Positions 1 through 7,903 of a stretch of 58,675 bases of DNA are shown here, piece by piece. Numbering within the stretch: the first letter of the stretch is position 1; the number at the start of each line of letters is the position of its first letter. A program made the translations under genes and the position numbers. The notes beneath the pieces were generated by a model. The model was not told the origin of the DNA. It was given only the letters and a program-made list of their open reading frames with translations, and did not search any database. The DNA comes from Arthrobacter sp. SW1 (GTDB lineage Bacteria; Actinomycetota; Actinomycetes; Actinomycetales; Micrococcaceae): contig NZ_MJLT01000010.1 in the NCBI RefSeq assembly GCF_001766675.1, forward strand, positions 1 to 58,675. Direction: 5' to 3'.

Positions 1-272
1 TCGCAGCGGCGGGTGCATTCGGAGCCGCCGATCAGGAAGGTCGCTTCCTTGTCTTCCCAGCACTCGAAGATGTTCGGGCAGCCGGCTTCCTCGCACACGG
101 TGTGCAGGCCTTCTTTTTTGACCAGGTTCTTCAAACCGACGAACTCCGGCCCCATCTGGACCTTGGCCTTGATCCACTCGGGCTTGCGTTCGACCGGAAC
201 CGCTTTGTTGCGCTGCTCAACACGCAGCAACTTACGGCCTTCAGGTGCGGGCTTGTTCAGGTTAAGGCTCAT
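1..272 (-). CDS. lipA: Lipoyl synthase, N-terminal part (runs off the window)
   Basis: This is the first 90 codons of a radical-SAM lipoyl synthase, which inserts two sulfurs into protein-bound octanoyl groups to make the lipoyl cofactor of GcvH and of the 2-oxoacid dehydrogenase E2 subunits. The translation has the family's N-terminal auxiliary-cluster signature, with cysteines in '[13 protein letters not shown]', followed by '[15 protein letters not shown]'. The window edge cuts it before the CxxxCxxC radical-SAM loop. The start at 272 has a GGAG about 6 nt upstream. A tandem glycine riboswitch lies directly upstream on the same strand, tying expression to glycine. The family call is very secure. 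Confidence 0.96.
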   Translation of the reverse strand, partial: MSLNLNKPAPEGRKLLRVEQRNKAVPVERKPEWIKAKVQMGPEFVGLKNLVKKEGLHTVCEEAGCPNIFECWEDKEATFLIGGSECTRRC

Positions 273-316
273 GGGGAGCTCCAGGACTCAGGTGGCGCGG
301 CTGCCACTGGATGTGG

Positions 317-527
317 GTTCCTCCCCGCTCTGTATTGGACCTGAGAGATTCCGCGCCGCCCGCCGCTGCGGGATGCGCTTGCCCCGTCGGTGAGCCCGGG
401 CCGTGGGTCCGGCCGGACTGCTTTCCAGAGGTGCCTTGCCGCGGCGGTACATGGGCCTGAGAGATTCCCGGGGAGGGTTTGCTCCTACGGCGCCCGCTGA
501 ATGTACCGGCAGGACTCTCCCGCCGCA
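317..527 (-). promoter_or_regulatory. Tandem glycine riboswitch (gcvT-type) upstream of lipA
   Basis: Read on the minus strand, aptamer 1 (about 526 to 415) has the hallmark pieces 'GGGAGAGTCC', 'GGCGCCGTAGGAGCAAA', 'AATCTCTCAGG' and 'CTCTGGAAAGCA'. Aptamer 2 (about 398 to 317) has 'GACGGGGCAAGC', 'GAATCTCTCAGGTCCAAT' and 'ACAGAGCGGGGAGG'. The two-aptamer order and the linker match actinobacterial glycine riboswitches. About 45 nt separate aptamer 2 from the lipA start, enough for an expression platform; I see no clear U-tract terminator, so control may be translational. Glycine riboswitches are usually ON switches for gcv genes; here the gene behind it is lipA. Confidence 0.93.
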
Positions 528-528
528 G

Positions 529-534
529 ATCATA
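529..534 (-). promoter_or_regulatory. Putative -10 box of the riboswitch/lipA transcript
   Basis: The minus strand reads TATGAT here, a few nucleotides before the first paired base of aptamer 1, which fits a transcription start at the riboswitch 5' end. No TTGACA-like -35 is visible. Just upstream, 538-561 forms a 10-bp inverted repeat (GCGTGCCACC / GGCGGCACGC) that could be the end signal of the preceding peptidase-fold operon or a regulator site. Confidence 0.5.
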
Positions 535-635
535 AGCGCGTGCCACCACGGGGCGGCACGCTTCACAGGGTACCGGCCGGTGCAGCGGCGGGGCAAAGTC
601 CCCTTGCGGGCCCGAGGGAGACGGGACGCCGGCCC

Positions 636-1172
636 TCATGCGCTGAGGTAAATCACGCGCTTCGAAAAGTGCTCCCAGAAGGCATCGAGGGGGATGTGCC
701 TGTATCCCGAGGAAGGGTCCGAGCCGTTCGGATCGTGGACCGTGACGTGCTCGCCTTCGGTGATTCCGGAAGCGAGGACCAGATGTCCCCGGGTACCCGG
801 CTCGTCAAAGGACCTTCCTACCGAGGCAATGCACAGACCCGGGCCACGCAACAGCCGGACGAACTCCTCCGGACCATCAATCACCATGAGCTCTGCCTTG
901 AGCCCGCTCTTCCTTGCGTGCGCGGCCAAGCCCGCGTGGAGCCACCCATTGCGTTCGCTGTAGGCGCCCGCTGCCAGGAGTTCCTCGGTGAGCGACGCCG
1001 GCTTGGCCTGGTGGTCCAAAAGCAGGCGGTAGGCAATGTGAAGGCTCAGGACTCCACAGGAACGGTTCTCCCAGTGCCGCGCCACGGCTTCGCTCGGGTA
1101 ACCAAGTGAGGCCCACTGTGGCCCGATGAGACCGCGGTATGGATAGAGGCCTTGCGCCGGGCCGCCCGTCAT
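636..1172 (-). CDS. C39-like (papain-fold) cysteine peptidase family protein
   Basis: The 178-residue protein resembles the Peptidase_C39_2 group. It has 'ENRSCGVLSLH' with a candidate nucleophile Cys39, 'GHLVLASG' with His130, and 'VTVHDPN' with Asp147, the expected Cys-His-Asp order. No signal peptide is seen, so a cytoplasmic role or loss of secretion is possible. I chose the ATG at 1172, 7 nt after the stop of the SRPBCC gene; the open frame extends upstream but only antisense to that gene. It is the last gene of a minus-strand run from trmB. The substrate is unknown, and a non-peptidase member of the fold is possible. Confidence 0.72.
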   Translation of the reverse strand: MTGGPAQGLYPYRGLIGPQWASLGYPSEAVARHWENRSCGVLSLHIAYRLLLDHQAKPASLTEELLAAGAYSERNGWLHAGLAAHARKSGLKAELMVIDGPEEFVRLLRGPGLCIASVGRSFDEPGTRGHLVLASGITEGEHVTVHDPNGSDPSSGYRHIPLDAFWEHFSKRVIYLSA

Positions 1173-1179
1173 GCCGGAA

Positions 1180-1668
1180 TCACTCACGGGGCGCCGCCGT
1201 CCGTTGGAATTCCGCCAGCAGCACCGGGTCCTCGCAGGCCCGGGCGAAGGCACCAATCCGGCGTTCGATCTCCCGGCCCAGCACCCAACTGCCGATCCGT
1301 TCCGCCAGCGGTTTCAGGAAAGCCGGCTGGCAGGAAAGGGTGTATTTCCAGACGGCGCGGGTCCCGCCGTCGTCGGGAGTGAAACGCCAGCCGCCGCCGA
1401 AGTTTTCAAAGAACCACGGCCCGGACACCATGGTCATGCCCACGGCTTTGGGCGGGGTGTAGGAGACGTACTCGCTGACCATGCGCAGGCCCATGCGGGA
1501 TACCGTCCGGGTGCGCACGCCTTTCCCGGCCGCGGTGGCGCCGTCCACGAAGGACTGCGCCGAGATGAACGGATCCCACTTCAGCCGGAACTCGCCCGTG
1601 GTCTGGGAGAGCGCGAACGCGGTGGCGGGGTCCAAACGGATGAAGCGCTCGGCGCGTACCTGGGGCAT
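1180..1668 (-). CDS. SRPBCC-domain protein (polyketide cyclase/START-like fold)
   Basis: This 162-residue protein begins 'MPQVRAERFIRLDPATAFALSQT' and has the SRPBCC pattern of an early helix followed by a strand-rich body ('RLKWDPFI', 'GRGVRTRT'-like strand, 'MTMVSGPWFFENFGGGWRFTP', 'AVWKYTLSCQPAFL') and a long C-terminal helix. Such proteins bind hydrophobic ligands. The start overlaps the stop of the upstream membrane-protein gene by one base, so the two are probably translationally coupled. No catalytic residue can be assigned and the ligand is unknown. Confidence 0.75.
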   Translation of the reverse strand: MPQVRAERFIRLDPATAFALSQTTGEFRLKWDPFISAQSFVDGATAAGKGVRTRTVSRMGLRMVSEYVSYTPPKAVGMTMVSGPWFFENFGGGWRFTPDDGGTRAVWKYTLSCQPAFLKPLAERIGSWVLGREIERRIGAFARACEDPVLLAEFQRTAAPRE

Positions 1669-2063
1669 CAGGAGGCCCTCACGGAAACAACAGTCCCCAG
1701 GACAATGCCCACCACGCTCAGCAGGTTCATGGCCATGATCCCCAGGCCCACGAAGCCCGTGATCCGCCCCGCGTTCATGCCCTTGGCCCGCACCACGGCC
1801 ACCAGCCCGCACACGATCGCCGCCAGGCAAAGCAGCAGCGCGCCCACCACCATCGCCACGGCGCCCACAATCCAGGGGCCGGTGGCTGAATCCTCATTCA
1901 TCGAGGCTTGGGAGAACACCCCCGCCATGCCCACCGGCGCGGCCAGGAAGCCCACCACCGGCGCCAGTACCGCGCACACGATGCTCGCGATTCCCGCGGC
2001 GAGGCCCCGGGTGTCCGACGGCGGCCGTTGCGGACTGTAGGCAGGTACCGCTTGCTGACTCAT
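1668..2063 (-). CDS. Small membrane protein, DUF4190-like
   Basis: The 131-residue product starts with a polar Pro/Ser-rich stretch ('MSQQAVPAYSPQRPPSDTRG') followed by three hydrophobic segments: roughly residues 21-50, 64-95 and 102-130. The last contains 'GRITGFVGLGIMAMNLL'. This layout resembles DUF4190-type actinobacterial membrane proteins. The start at 2063 has GGGGGAA 4 nt upstream. It lies 23 nt after the trmB stop and overlaps the next gene by one base, placing it mid-operon. Function is unknown. Confidence 0.75.
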   Translation of the reverse strand: MSQQAVPAYSPQRPPSDTRGLAAGIASIVCAVLAPVVGFLAAPVGMAGVFSQASMNEDSATGPWIVGAVAMVVGALLLCLAAIVCGLVAVVRAKGMNAGRITGFVGLGIMAMNLLSVVGIVLGTVVSVRAS

Positions 2064-2086
2064 GTGTTCCCCCAAAGAGTTGTTGC

Positions 2087-3004
2087 TTAGACCTTGCGGT
2101 AGCAGAGGTCGAAGATCATGCGGCCGGCCTCGTGCGCCTTGTTCTCGAAGCTGGTACGGATCCGGCCGTCGAAGCGTGGAGCCCAGCCGCCCACGTGGTC
2201 CACGCCTTCGTTGGGGCCGGTGTGTTCGGTGCTGACGGGTGCGCGGCCTTCCTTGACGGGCGCCCCGCCCACCACGGATTCGACGCCGGATTCCCACACC
2301 TTGGTGAGGGGGCTCTCGGGGCCGGACTGCTCGCCGTCGTGCAGGTTCTCGAAATCCTCGGACGAAGCCAGCACGTTGCGGACGTGTACGGCGTAGTTGG
2401 ACCAGTCCGTGGCGATCCGCCACAGCCCGCCCGGCTCCAGGACGCGGGCCACCAGTTTGGCGAACTCCGGCTGGATCAGCCGGCGCTTGTGGTGGCGGGA
2501 CTTGTGCCACGGATCCGGGAAGAAGACCCATACTTCGCTGACGGAGCCGGCGGGAAGCATGGTGGCCAGGACCTCGGGGGCGTTGGCCTCCACCACGCGC
2601 ACGTTCTCCAGGCCGCGGCCGGCGATCTTGATCAGGGTGTTCGCCAGGCCGGGCGTGTAGACCTCCACGGCCAGGAAGTCCTTGTCCGGGTTCTGTTCGG
2701 CGGCGTGGCACACGGCCTCGCCCAGGCCCGAGCCGATCTCCACCACCAGGGGAGCCTTGCGCCCGAACTCCGCTTCGGCGTCGAACACGTATTCCGGGTG
2801 CACCGAGGTGTTGGCGACGTGCCGAGGCACGTCCAGCACCCAGCGGTCCGCGTGCTCGTCCCACGCCTGCTGCCGGCGGCCCTGCAGGCGGGTGCCGCGG
2901 CGCACGAAGCTGACCGGCCGGCCGCCGTAGGTGCCGAAGGACGCCTGGCTGCCGGGGGTGACCGGGCGCGGGGAAGGGGACTGCGGGGTTTCGGGGGTGC
3001 TCAT
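2087..3004 (-). CDS. trmB: tRNA (guanine-N7-)-methyltransferase
   Basis: The 305-residue enzyme transfers a methyl group from SAM to N7 of G46 in the tRNA variable loop. It shows the SAM motif 'LVVEIGSGLGEAV', the acidic 'FLAVEVYTPGL', the family signature 'VWVFFPDPWHKSRHHKRRL' and the C-terminal 'FENKAHEAGRMIFDL'. An N-terminal extension of about 55 residues and an insertion around 'TEHTGPNEGVDH' fit the actinobacterial form. The ATG at 3004 is preceded by AAAGGG at unusually short spacing, so the precise start is less sure than the identity. It is the first gene of a four-gene minus-strand run. Confidence 0.96.
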   Translation of the reverse strand: MSTPETPQSPSPRPVTPGSQASFGTYGGRPVSFVRRGTRLQGRRQQAWDEHADRWVLDVPRHVANTSVHPEYVFDAEAEFGRKAPLVVEIGSGLGEAVCHAAEQNPDKDFLAVEVYTPGLANTLIKIAGRGLENVRVVEANAPEVLATMLPAGSVSEVWVFFPDPWHKSRHHKRRLIQPEFAKLVARVLEPGGLWRIATDWSNYAVHVRNVLASSEDFENLHDGEQSGPESPLTKVWESGVESVVGGAPVKEGRAPVSTEHTGPNEGVDHVGGWAPRFDGRIRTSFENKAHEAGRMIFDLCYRKV

Positions 3005-3187
3005 CCCTTTCAGGATACCGGGGCGCCCTTCACGAAACGGCGGGCGGGCAGCCGCCGGGCAGCCGGTGGGCGGCGGGGCGGCCACAGGACGCAGACCACC
3101 CCCTGCGAGCCACCTCACAGGAATTTCCCGCGCGCGCCACAACACATTCCCCGGTCAAAACGCACTCTTACTGCGGGGGAGTGTGGC

Positions 3188-5311
3188 ATGGGGCCGCACG
3201 GGGTTGGTCACCTCGAAGGGATGGGGTTTTACGTGGTTTCAGGGCAAGCAGGGATGCCCCCGGCCGTGGCGGAAGAATTGCACGGGACGGGGGCGCCACC
3301 GGCATGGTCCGCCGGCATGGGACGCCGCCGGCTCGCTGCCGTGCGCCTTCTTGCGGCGCTCACCGTGCTGACGGGCCTGGTGTACATCGTGTGGCGCTGG
3401 ACGTCGTCGCTGAACTGGGCGGCGTGGTGGATTTCCGTGCCGCTGGTGCTCGCCGAGACGTACATGCTGGCCGACGTCGCGCTTTTCGCCCTCACGGTGG
3501 CCCGCGCCCGGCGCCGCCCGGAACCGCCTGCGCCACCCGTGGGTGCCAGTGTGGACGTGTTCATCACCAGCTACAACGAGCCCGTGGACCTGGTCCTCGC
3601 CACCGCCCTTGCGGCCAAGGGCATCCGCTACCCGCACCACACCTGGATCCTCGACGATGGCAACCGCTTCGAGCTCGCCCGCGCGGCGGAGCAGCACGGG
3701 ATCGGGTACGTCACCCGCGGCCCGGAATGGTCCGGCCGGCCCCGCCACGCCAAGGCCGGGAACCTGAACAACGCGCTGCTGCGCACCAGCGGCGAATTCT
3801 TCCTGGTGCTCGACGCCGACCAGGTCCCCTCCCCGGACATCCTGGACCGGACGCTGGGCTACTTCAGCGATCCGCTGGTGGCATTCGTGCAGACCCCGCA
3901 GTACTTCACCAACGTCCCCGACGGAGATCCGCTGGGCAGCCAGGCACCGCTCTTCTACGGGCCCATCCAGCAGGGCAAGGACGGCTGGAACGCCGCGTTC
4001 TTCTGCGGCTCCAATGCGGTGCTTCGGCGCGAGGCCATCATGGAGCTCGGCCTGGTCCAGTACGTCGAGGAGACCGGCCGGAACCTGCGGAAGGCGCTCA
4101 GTGCCTCACGTCGAGTGATAGCCCGTGCCCGCCGTCGTCCTGAGGTCCGCGGCAAGCCGCTGCTGGGCGAGCTGTTGCAGGAGGTGAAGCGGGCGCTGGA
4201 CCGTGCCCGGCAGGAGCTCAAGGACGGTTCCACCTTCGCCGAAGTGACGTTCCGCGCCCAGGACAGCATCGCCCTGGCCGTCGAGGAGCTTACGGTCCGG
4301 CACGCCCTCAGCGATTCCCCGGACCGCAACGCCCTGCATGCCCTGGCCACCGAACTGGGCGGGCCCGGCCGGGAGCGGGACGAGGAGGAACTGGACACCG
4401 CGGTGCTGCACATGACGCAGCGCAACTGGGGTCCGCTGGCCGCCTTGGAATCCGTGCAGTCGCTCCTGGACGCCGTCTCCGTGGAACGCGGCAGTGAAGC
4501 CCAGGCCGTCATGCCCATGGCCACCATCTCCGTCACCGAGGACATGGCCACCGCCATGCGCCTGCACCGCATGGGCTGGCGCAGCGTCTACCACCACGAG
4601 GTGCTGGCGCACGGCCTGGCGCCGGAAGAACTGAAGACCAGCCTCACCCAGCGGCTCCGCTGGGCGCAGGGGACGGTCCAGGTGGCCCTCCGCGAAAATC
4701 CGTGGCACGGCCCGGGACTCACCTTGGCCCAACGGCTCATGTACACCGCCACCATGTGGTCCTACCTGAGCGGCTTCGCCACCGCCGTCTTCCTCGCCGC
4801 ACCGGTGATCTACTTCCTGAGCGGCATCATGCCCGTCACCGCGCTCGGCCTGGACTTCTTCGTGCACCTGCTGCCCTTCCTGCTCGGCAGCCAGTTGCTG
4901 TTCCTGGTTGCGGGCTGGGGCATCCCCACTTGGCGAGGGCAGCAGTACAGCTTTGCCCTGTTCCCCGTCTGGATCAAGGCCTGCACCACTGCCTGCCGGA
5001 ACGTGTGGTTCGGCCGCCCGCTCGGCTTCGCCGTTACCCCGAAAGTGCGCCAGGCCGGCCGGGCGGACCTCCGCGTCATCCGCCCGCAGCTCTGGGCCAT
5101 GGCGATCCTGCTTGGTTCCAGCGCGGTGGGCGTGTACCGGATGTTCACCGGCCGGGCCGACACCCTCGGCATCATCGTCAACCTCGTCTGGGTCGCCTTC
5201 GACCTCGCCCTGCTGTCCTGCGTCCTCAAAGCCGCGTGGCGCGAACGGACCGCCGCCGCGACCGGTCCTGAGACGCCCGGCCCTGGGAAGGCCGGTGCTG
5301 ATACCTCCTGA
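3188..5311 (+). CDS. Cellulose-synthase-like membrane glycosyltransferase, GT2
   Basis: This 707-residue processive glycosyltransferase has two N-terminal membrane segments (about 50-70 and 80-104), a cytoplasmic GT2 domain and at least four C-terminal membrane segments from about 513. Catalytic motifs are visible: 'TSYNEP', DDG at 156-158, 'HAKAGNLNNAL', DAD at 209-211, 'FFCGSNAVLRR', TED at 450-452 and QRLRW at 488-492. Between FFCGSN and TED lies about 155 extra, charged, helix-prone residues (about 290-446) that bacterial BcsA lacks. There is no PilZ domain. The start has GGGGGAG 7 nt upstream. It likely polymerises and exports a beta-linked polysaccharide; the neighbouring GH26 genes hint at a mannan or mixed-linkage glucan. 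Confidence 0.92.
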   Translation: MGPHGVGHLEGMGFYVVSGQAGMPPAVAEELHGTGAPPAWSAGMGRRRLAAVRLLAALTVLTGLVYIVWRWTSSLNWAAWWISVPLVLAETYMLADVALFALTVARARRRPEPPAPPVGASVDVFITSYNEPVDLVLATALAAKGIRYPHHTWILDDGNRFELARAAEQHGIGYVTRGPEWSGRPRHAKAGNLNNALLRTSGEFFLVLDADQVPSPDILDRTLGYFSDPLVAFVQTPQYFTNVPDGDPLGSQAPLFYGPIQQGKDGWNAAFFCGSNAVLRREAIMELGLVQYVEETGRNLRKALSASRRVIARARRRPEVRGKPLLGELLQEVKRALDRARQELKDGSTFAEVTFRAQDSIALAVEELTVRHALSDSPDRNALHALATELGGPGRERDEEELDTAVLHMTQRNWGPLAALESVQSLLDAVSVERGSEAQAVMPMATISVTEDMATAMRLHRMGWRSVYHHEVLAHGLAPEELKTSLTQRLRWAQGTVQVALRENPWHGPGLTLAQRLMYTATMWSYLSGFATAVFLAAPVIYFLSGIMPVTALGLDFFVHLLPFLLGSQLLFLVAGWGIPTWRGQQYSFALFPVWIKACTTACRNVWFGRPLGFAVTPKVRQAGRADLRVIRPQLWAMAILLGSSAVGVYRMFTGRADTLGIIVNLVWVAFDLALLSCVLKAAWRERTAAATGPETPGPGKAGADTS

Positions 5312-5439
5312 CCCGTTCGGCCGCCCACACCGTCCGCATCAACCTTTCTCCGCATCAGCTGTTCGCATCAGCCTTCGCATTAAGCAAGCCCCGCTCTGGC
5401 AGGCGGGCACCACCCACCGAATAACACCTTAGGAATCCC

Positions 5440-5796
5440 ATGGAACTCAGCTTTGACCGCCGTCGTCGACATACCGCCATCAGCTGCACAGGAGCGCTGG
5501 ACCGGACCTCCGCCGCGGGCCTCAAGCCCGCCGTGGCATCGGCCCTGGCCAACGCCCCGCTGGTGGTCCTCAACCTCAAGGACGTCACGAAGATCGACGC
5601 CATGGGCCTGGCAGCGATCGTCTCCGGGCTGCGCTCGGCCCGGCTGGCCGGCGGCGACCTCCGGGTGGTGGACGGGACGTCCACGGTGCACAAGGCCCTC
5701 GTCCGGACCGGGATGCACCGCCTGCTGCCGGTCTTCGCCAGCATCGAGGAGGCGGTTGGCACCGGGCGGAAGCCCAACGCCCTCGCTGCCGCGTAG
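5440..5796 (+). CDS. STAS-domain protein (anti-sigma-factor-antagonist fold)
   Basis: The 118-residue protein is a single STAS domain: 'LVVLNLKDVTKIDAMGLAAIVSGLRSARLAGGDLRVVDG'. In SpoIIAA-like antagonists the loop is Asp-Ser, with a phosphorylated Ser; here it is Asp53-Ala54, so canonical kinase switching at that position is not possible. An AGGA lies 5 nt before the ATG. It follows the GT2 gene by 128 bp on the same strand and may regulate polymer synthesis by protein contact. A degenerate family member without partner-switching function is also possible. Confidence 0.88.
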   Translation: MELSFDRRRRHTAISCTGALDRTSAAGLKPAVASALANAPLVVLNLKDVTKIDAMGLAAIVSGLRSARLAGGDLRVVDGTSTVHKALVRTGMHRLLPVFASIEEAVGTGRKPNALAAA

Positions 5797-5802
5797 CCGG
5801 AC

Positions 5803-6939
5803 CTAGCGGCGGGCGGCGAGGGCTTTGGCCAGTGCCTTGACCGCGGCCGGATCCTTGGCGATCCGCCAGTCCACCTGGGACACGTCCTCGAAGAGCACCA
5901 CGCCGGTCACCGAGGGCACCGAGTCCAGGTAGGCCACCAGTTGCGAGAGCCAGTCCGCGCGGGAACCGCCCGATCCGGCGCAGGCGGTCTCCGCCACCAT
6001 GAGGGGCTTACCTGGAGCCGCCTCCTGCAGCGCCCGGATGGAGTGCCCGAAGATCTGCTCCGGCGTACGCCAGACGCTCCACGGCTGGCTGCTGCCCCAG
6101 TTGTAACCGTCCACCGCGGCGACGTCCACCACATCGTTCCCGGGGTAGAGGGCCTTCAGTTGCTGGCCGCCGTCGTACTCTTCATTCGGCGACCAGACCC
6201 ACTCAAGCGGCGTATCCCCCGCGGCCTTGCCGAGCACCCGGTGCACGTGCCGCCAGGCGGCGGCGAACTGGCCGGGCTGGTTGCCGTTGACCGTTTCGCC
6301 CCACGGGTACCAGTTACCGTTCATCTCGTGCGCGAAGCGGAGCAGGAACGGACGGTCCTGCTGCGGCAGGGTCTTGAACCAATCGCGAAGGCCTTCGCCC
6401 CAGGCTTTCAGGTAGGCATCGTGTTCGCCGGCGATGATCCGCGCCAGGGAGTAGGCGGGCTGGGTGGCGCCCTTCCCGGCCGCCCAGGGTTCCAGCGAGA
6501 CCATGGGAACCGCGCCCTGGCGCACGGCACTGTCGCATTCCCGGGCGGGGAAGGGGGCGGTGAAGTCCTTGAAGAAGCCCGCGATGGCCGGTGTCTCCCG
6601 CAGGCCCTTCGCCAGCGCCGCGAAGTCCGTACCGTCCGGGCCGTGCGAGCTGGCGACGCCAAAACGCAGCCGCGCCCGGCTGACCGGCGGGTATGCCGGT
6701 GCCGTCGGGGTGGCCGTGATTCCGGTGGCCGTGCCGGTGCCGGTTCCAGTGACGGTTCCAGTGCCCGACGACGGCGCCGCACCGACGGGCGCAGGAGTGC
6801 ACCCGCCCAGCGCGGCGGCTGCGAGGGCGGCCGCACCCGCTGCTCCGGCGGCCAGGACGCGCCGGCGCGGGACGCCGTCGTGCCGGCCTGGCTCCCGTGG
6901 GTGATGCTCCGGCGGCTGCGGCGGAGGGTTCAAACGCAT
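5803..6939 (-). CDS. Exported GH26 glycoside hydrolase, predicted Tat lipoprotein
   Basis: The 378-residue protein is a GH26-family retaining glycosidase; the family includes beta-mannanases and mixed-linkage glucanases. The candidate acid/base is Glu205 in 'RFAHEMNGNWYPW' and the candidate nucleophile is Glu317 in 'MVAETACAG'. The N terminus has a twin-arginine stretch (Arg25-27), a hydrophobic segment and a lipobox LGGC ending at Cys47, so it is probably Tat-exported and membrane-anchored. A Thr/Gly dipeptide linker (about 59-81) joins anchor and enzyme. Its stop is 6 bp from the stop of the convergent STAS gene and its start lies 4 nt after the second GH26 gene, so both glycosidases are likely co-transcribed. 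Confidence 0.9.
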   Translation of the reverse strand: MRLNPPPQPPEHHPREPGRHDGVPRRRVLAAGAAGAAALAAAALGGCTPAPVGAAPSSGTGTVTGTGTGTATGITATPTAPAYPPVSRARLRFGVASSHGPDGTDFAALAKGLRETPAIAGFFKDFTAPFPARECDSAVRQGAVPMVSLEPWAAGKGATQPAYSLARIIAGEHDAYLKAWGEGLRDWFKTLPQQDRPFLLRFAHEMNGNWYPWGETVNGNQPGQFAAAWRHVHRVLGKAAGDTPLEWVWSPNEEYDGGQQLKALYPGNDVVDVAAVDGYNWGSSQPWSVWRTPEQIFGHSIRALQEAAPGKPLMVAETACAGSGGSRADWLSQLVAYLDSVPSVTGVVLFEDVSQVDWRIAKDPAAVKALAKALAARR

Positions 6940-6943
6940 GGGT

Positions 6944-7903
6944 TCATGCTAAGGCGCGGGCGGCGAGTGCCTTCCGGAAGGCGTAGGCCGAGGACCTGCT
7001 GCTGTTGATCCGCCAGTCGGTTTCCTTGCGGAAGTGGAACCAGATGAAGGCGTCAACGTCCGGCTGCGCGTCGAGGTAGGCGATCCCGTCCCGGATCCAT
7101 GCCGGCTTTGATCCGCCGAGTTCGCTGGAGGCCGTTTCGGAAATGGTGATCCGCTTCCCGGTACCGAGTGCCCGCAGGCCGTTGAGCCCGGGGGCGAAGA
7201 CCTGGGAGGGGCTCTTCCAGGTGGACCAGCTCTGGCTGGTGCCGAAGTTGTAGGAGTCCAGGCCGAGTTCGTCCACCACGCTGTTGCCCGGGTACACCGA
7301 GGCAAGCGGCACCGAGCCCGGGTAGGGATCGTTCACCGCCCACATCCACTTCGGACGGGCCGCGTTGGAGGCGAAGACGGCGTGGATATGCCGCCAGGCC
7401 GCGAGGTAATCCGCTGCCGTGGTTCCGTTGACGCCGGGGCACCACGGGTACCAGTTGCCGTTCATCTCGTGCGCGAAGCGGATGGTAATGCGGTTGCCGT
7501 AGGGGGCCAGGGCCGTGGCCCAGCTGCGGAGGTAGGCGTCGAAGTAGCCCGCGGCGATCCGGGACAGGGCATAGGCCGGCTGGTGGAGCCCGCTGCCCCA
7601 GGCCCATGGTTCCCAGGTGATGACCGGCCGGATGCCGCGGGCCAGGCAGGCCTGGACTTCGGCCAGCGGCGCGGGCTGCCGGAAATCCTTGTAGATCAGC
7701 ACAAGCCGTGGGGTTTCGCCGGCCAGCCGGGCTACCTCGTCCATGCCGGCCAGGTCCAACGGCCCGCCCGGGGTGGCGACGCCGAACGCCAGTCGCGGTA
7801 CCGCCGCCGGGGCGGGCCCGGCCGTGGCCGCAGCGAGGCTGAGGGCGCCCGCGGCCCCCAGCAGAGTGCGCCGGGAAATCGGTGCAGACAGGTCCAAGGG
7901 CAT
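6944..7903 (-). CDS. Secreted GH26 glycoside hydrolase with Tat signal
   Basis: The 319-residue paralogue of the neighbouring enzyme has a textbook Tat signal ('SRRTLLGAAGALSLAAATA', cleavage likely after 'GPAPA') and no lipobox, so it should be released rather than anchored. GH26 catalytic glutamates are Glu146 in 'RFAHEMNGNWYPW' and Glu256 in 'ITISETASS'. The barrel is otherwise similar along its length to the lipoprotein partner ('YPGNSVVDELGLDSYNFGTSQSWSTW' versus 'YPGNDVVDVAAVDGYNWGSSQPWSVW'), pointing to duplication. A released plus an anchored copy next to a polysaccharide synthase suggests trimming or turnover of the polymer. Confidence 0.9.
   Translation of the reverse strand: MPLDLSAPISRRTLLGAAGALSLAAATAGPAPAAVPRLAFGVATPGGPLDLAGMDEVARLAGETPRLVLIYKDFRQPAPLAEVQACLARGIRPVITWEPWAWGSGLHQPAYALSRIAAGYFDAYLRSWATALAPYGNRITIRFAHEMNGNWYPWCPGVNGTTAADYLAAWRHIHAVFASNAARPKWMWAVNDPYPGSVPLASVYPGNSVVDELGLDSYNFGTSQSWSTWKSPSQVFAPGLNGLRALGTGKRITISETASSELGGSKPAWIRDGIAYLDAQPDVDAFIWFHFRKETDWRINSSRSSAYAFRKALAARALA

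Noticed and set aside
2132..3187. Upstream extension of the glycosyltransferase frame by about 350 codons
   Set aside because: It lies antisense to trmB over most of its length, has no membrane or enzyme motifs, and a strong ribosome site marks the ATG at 3188.
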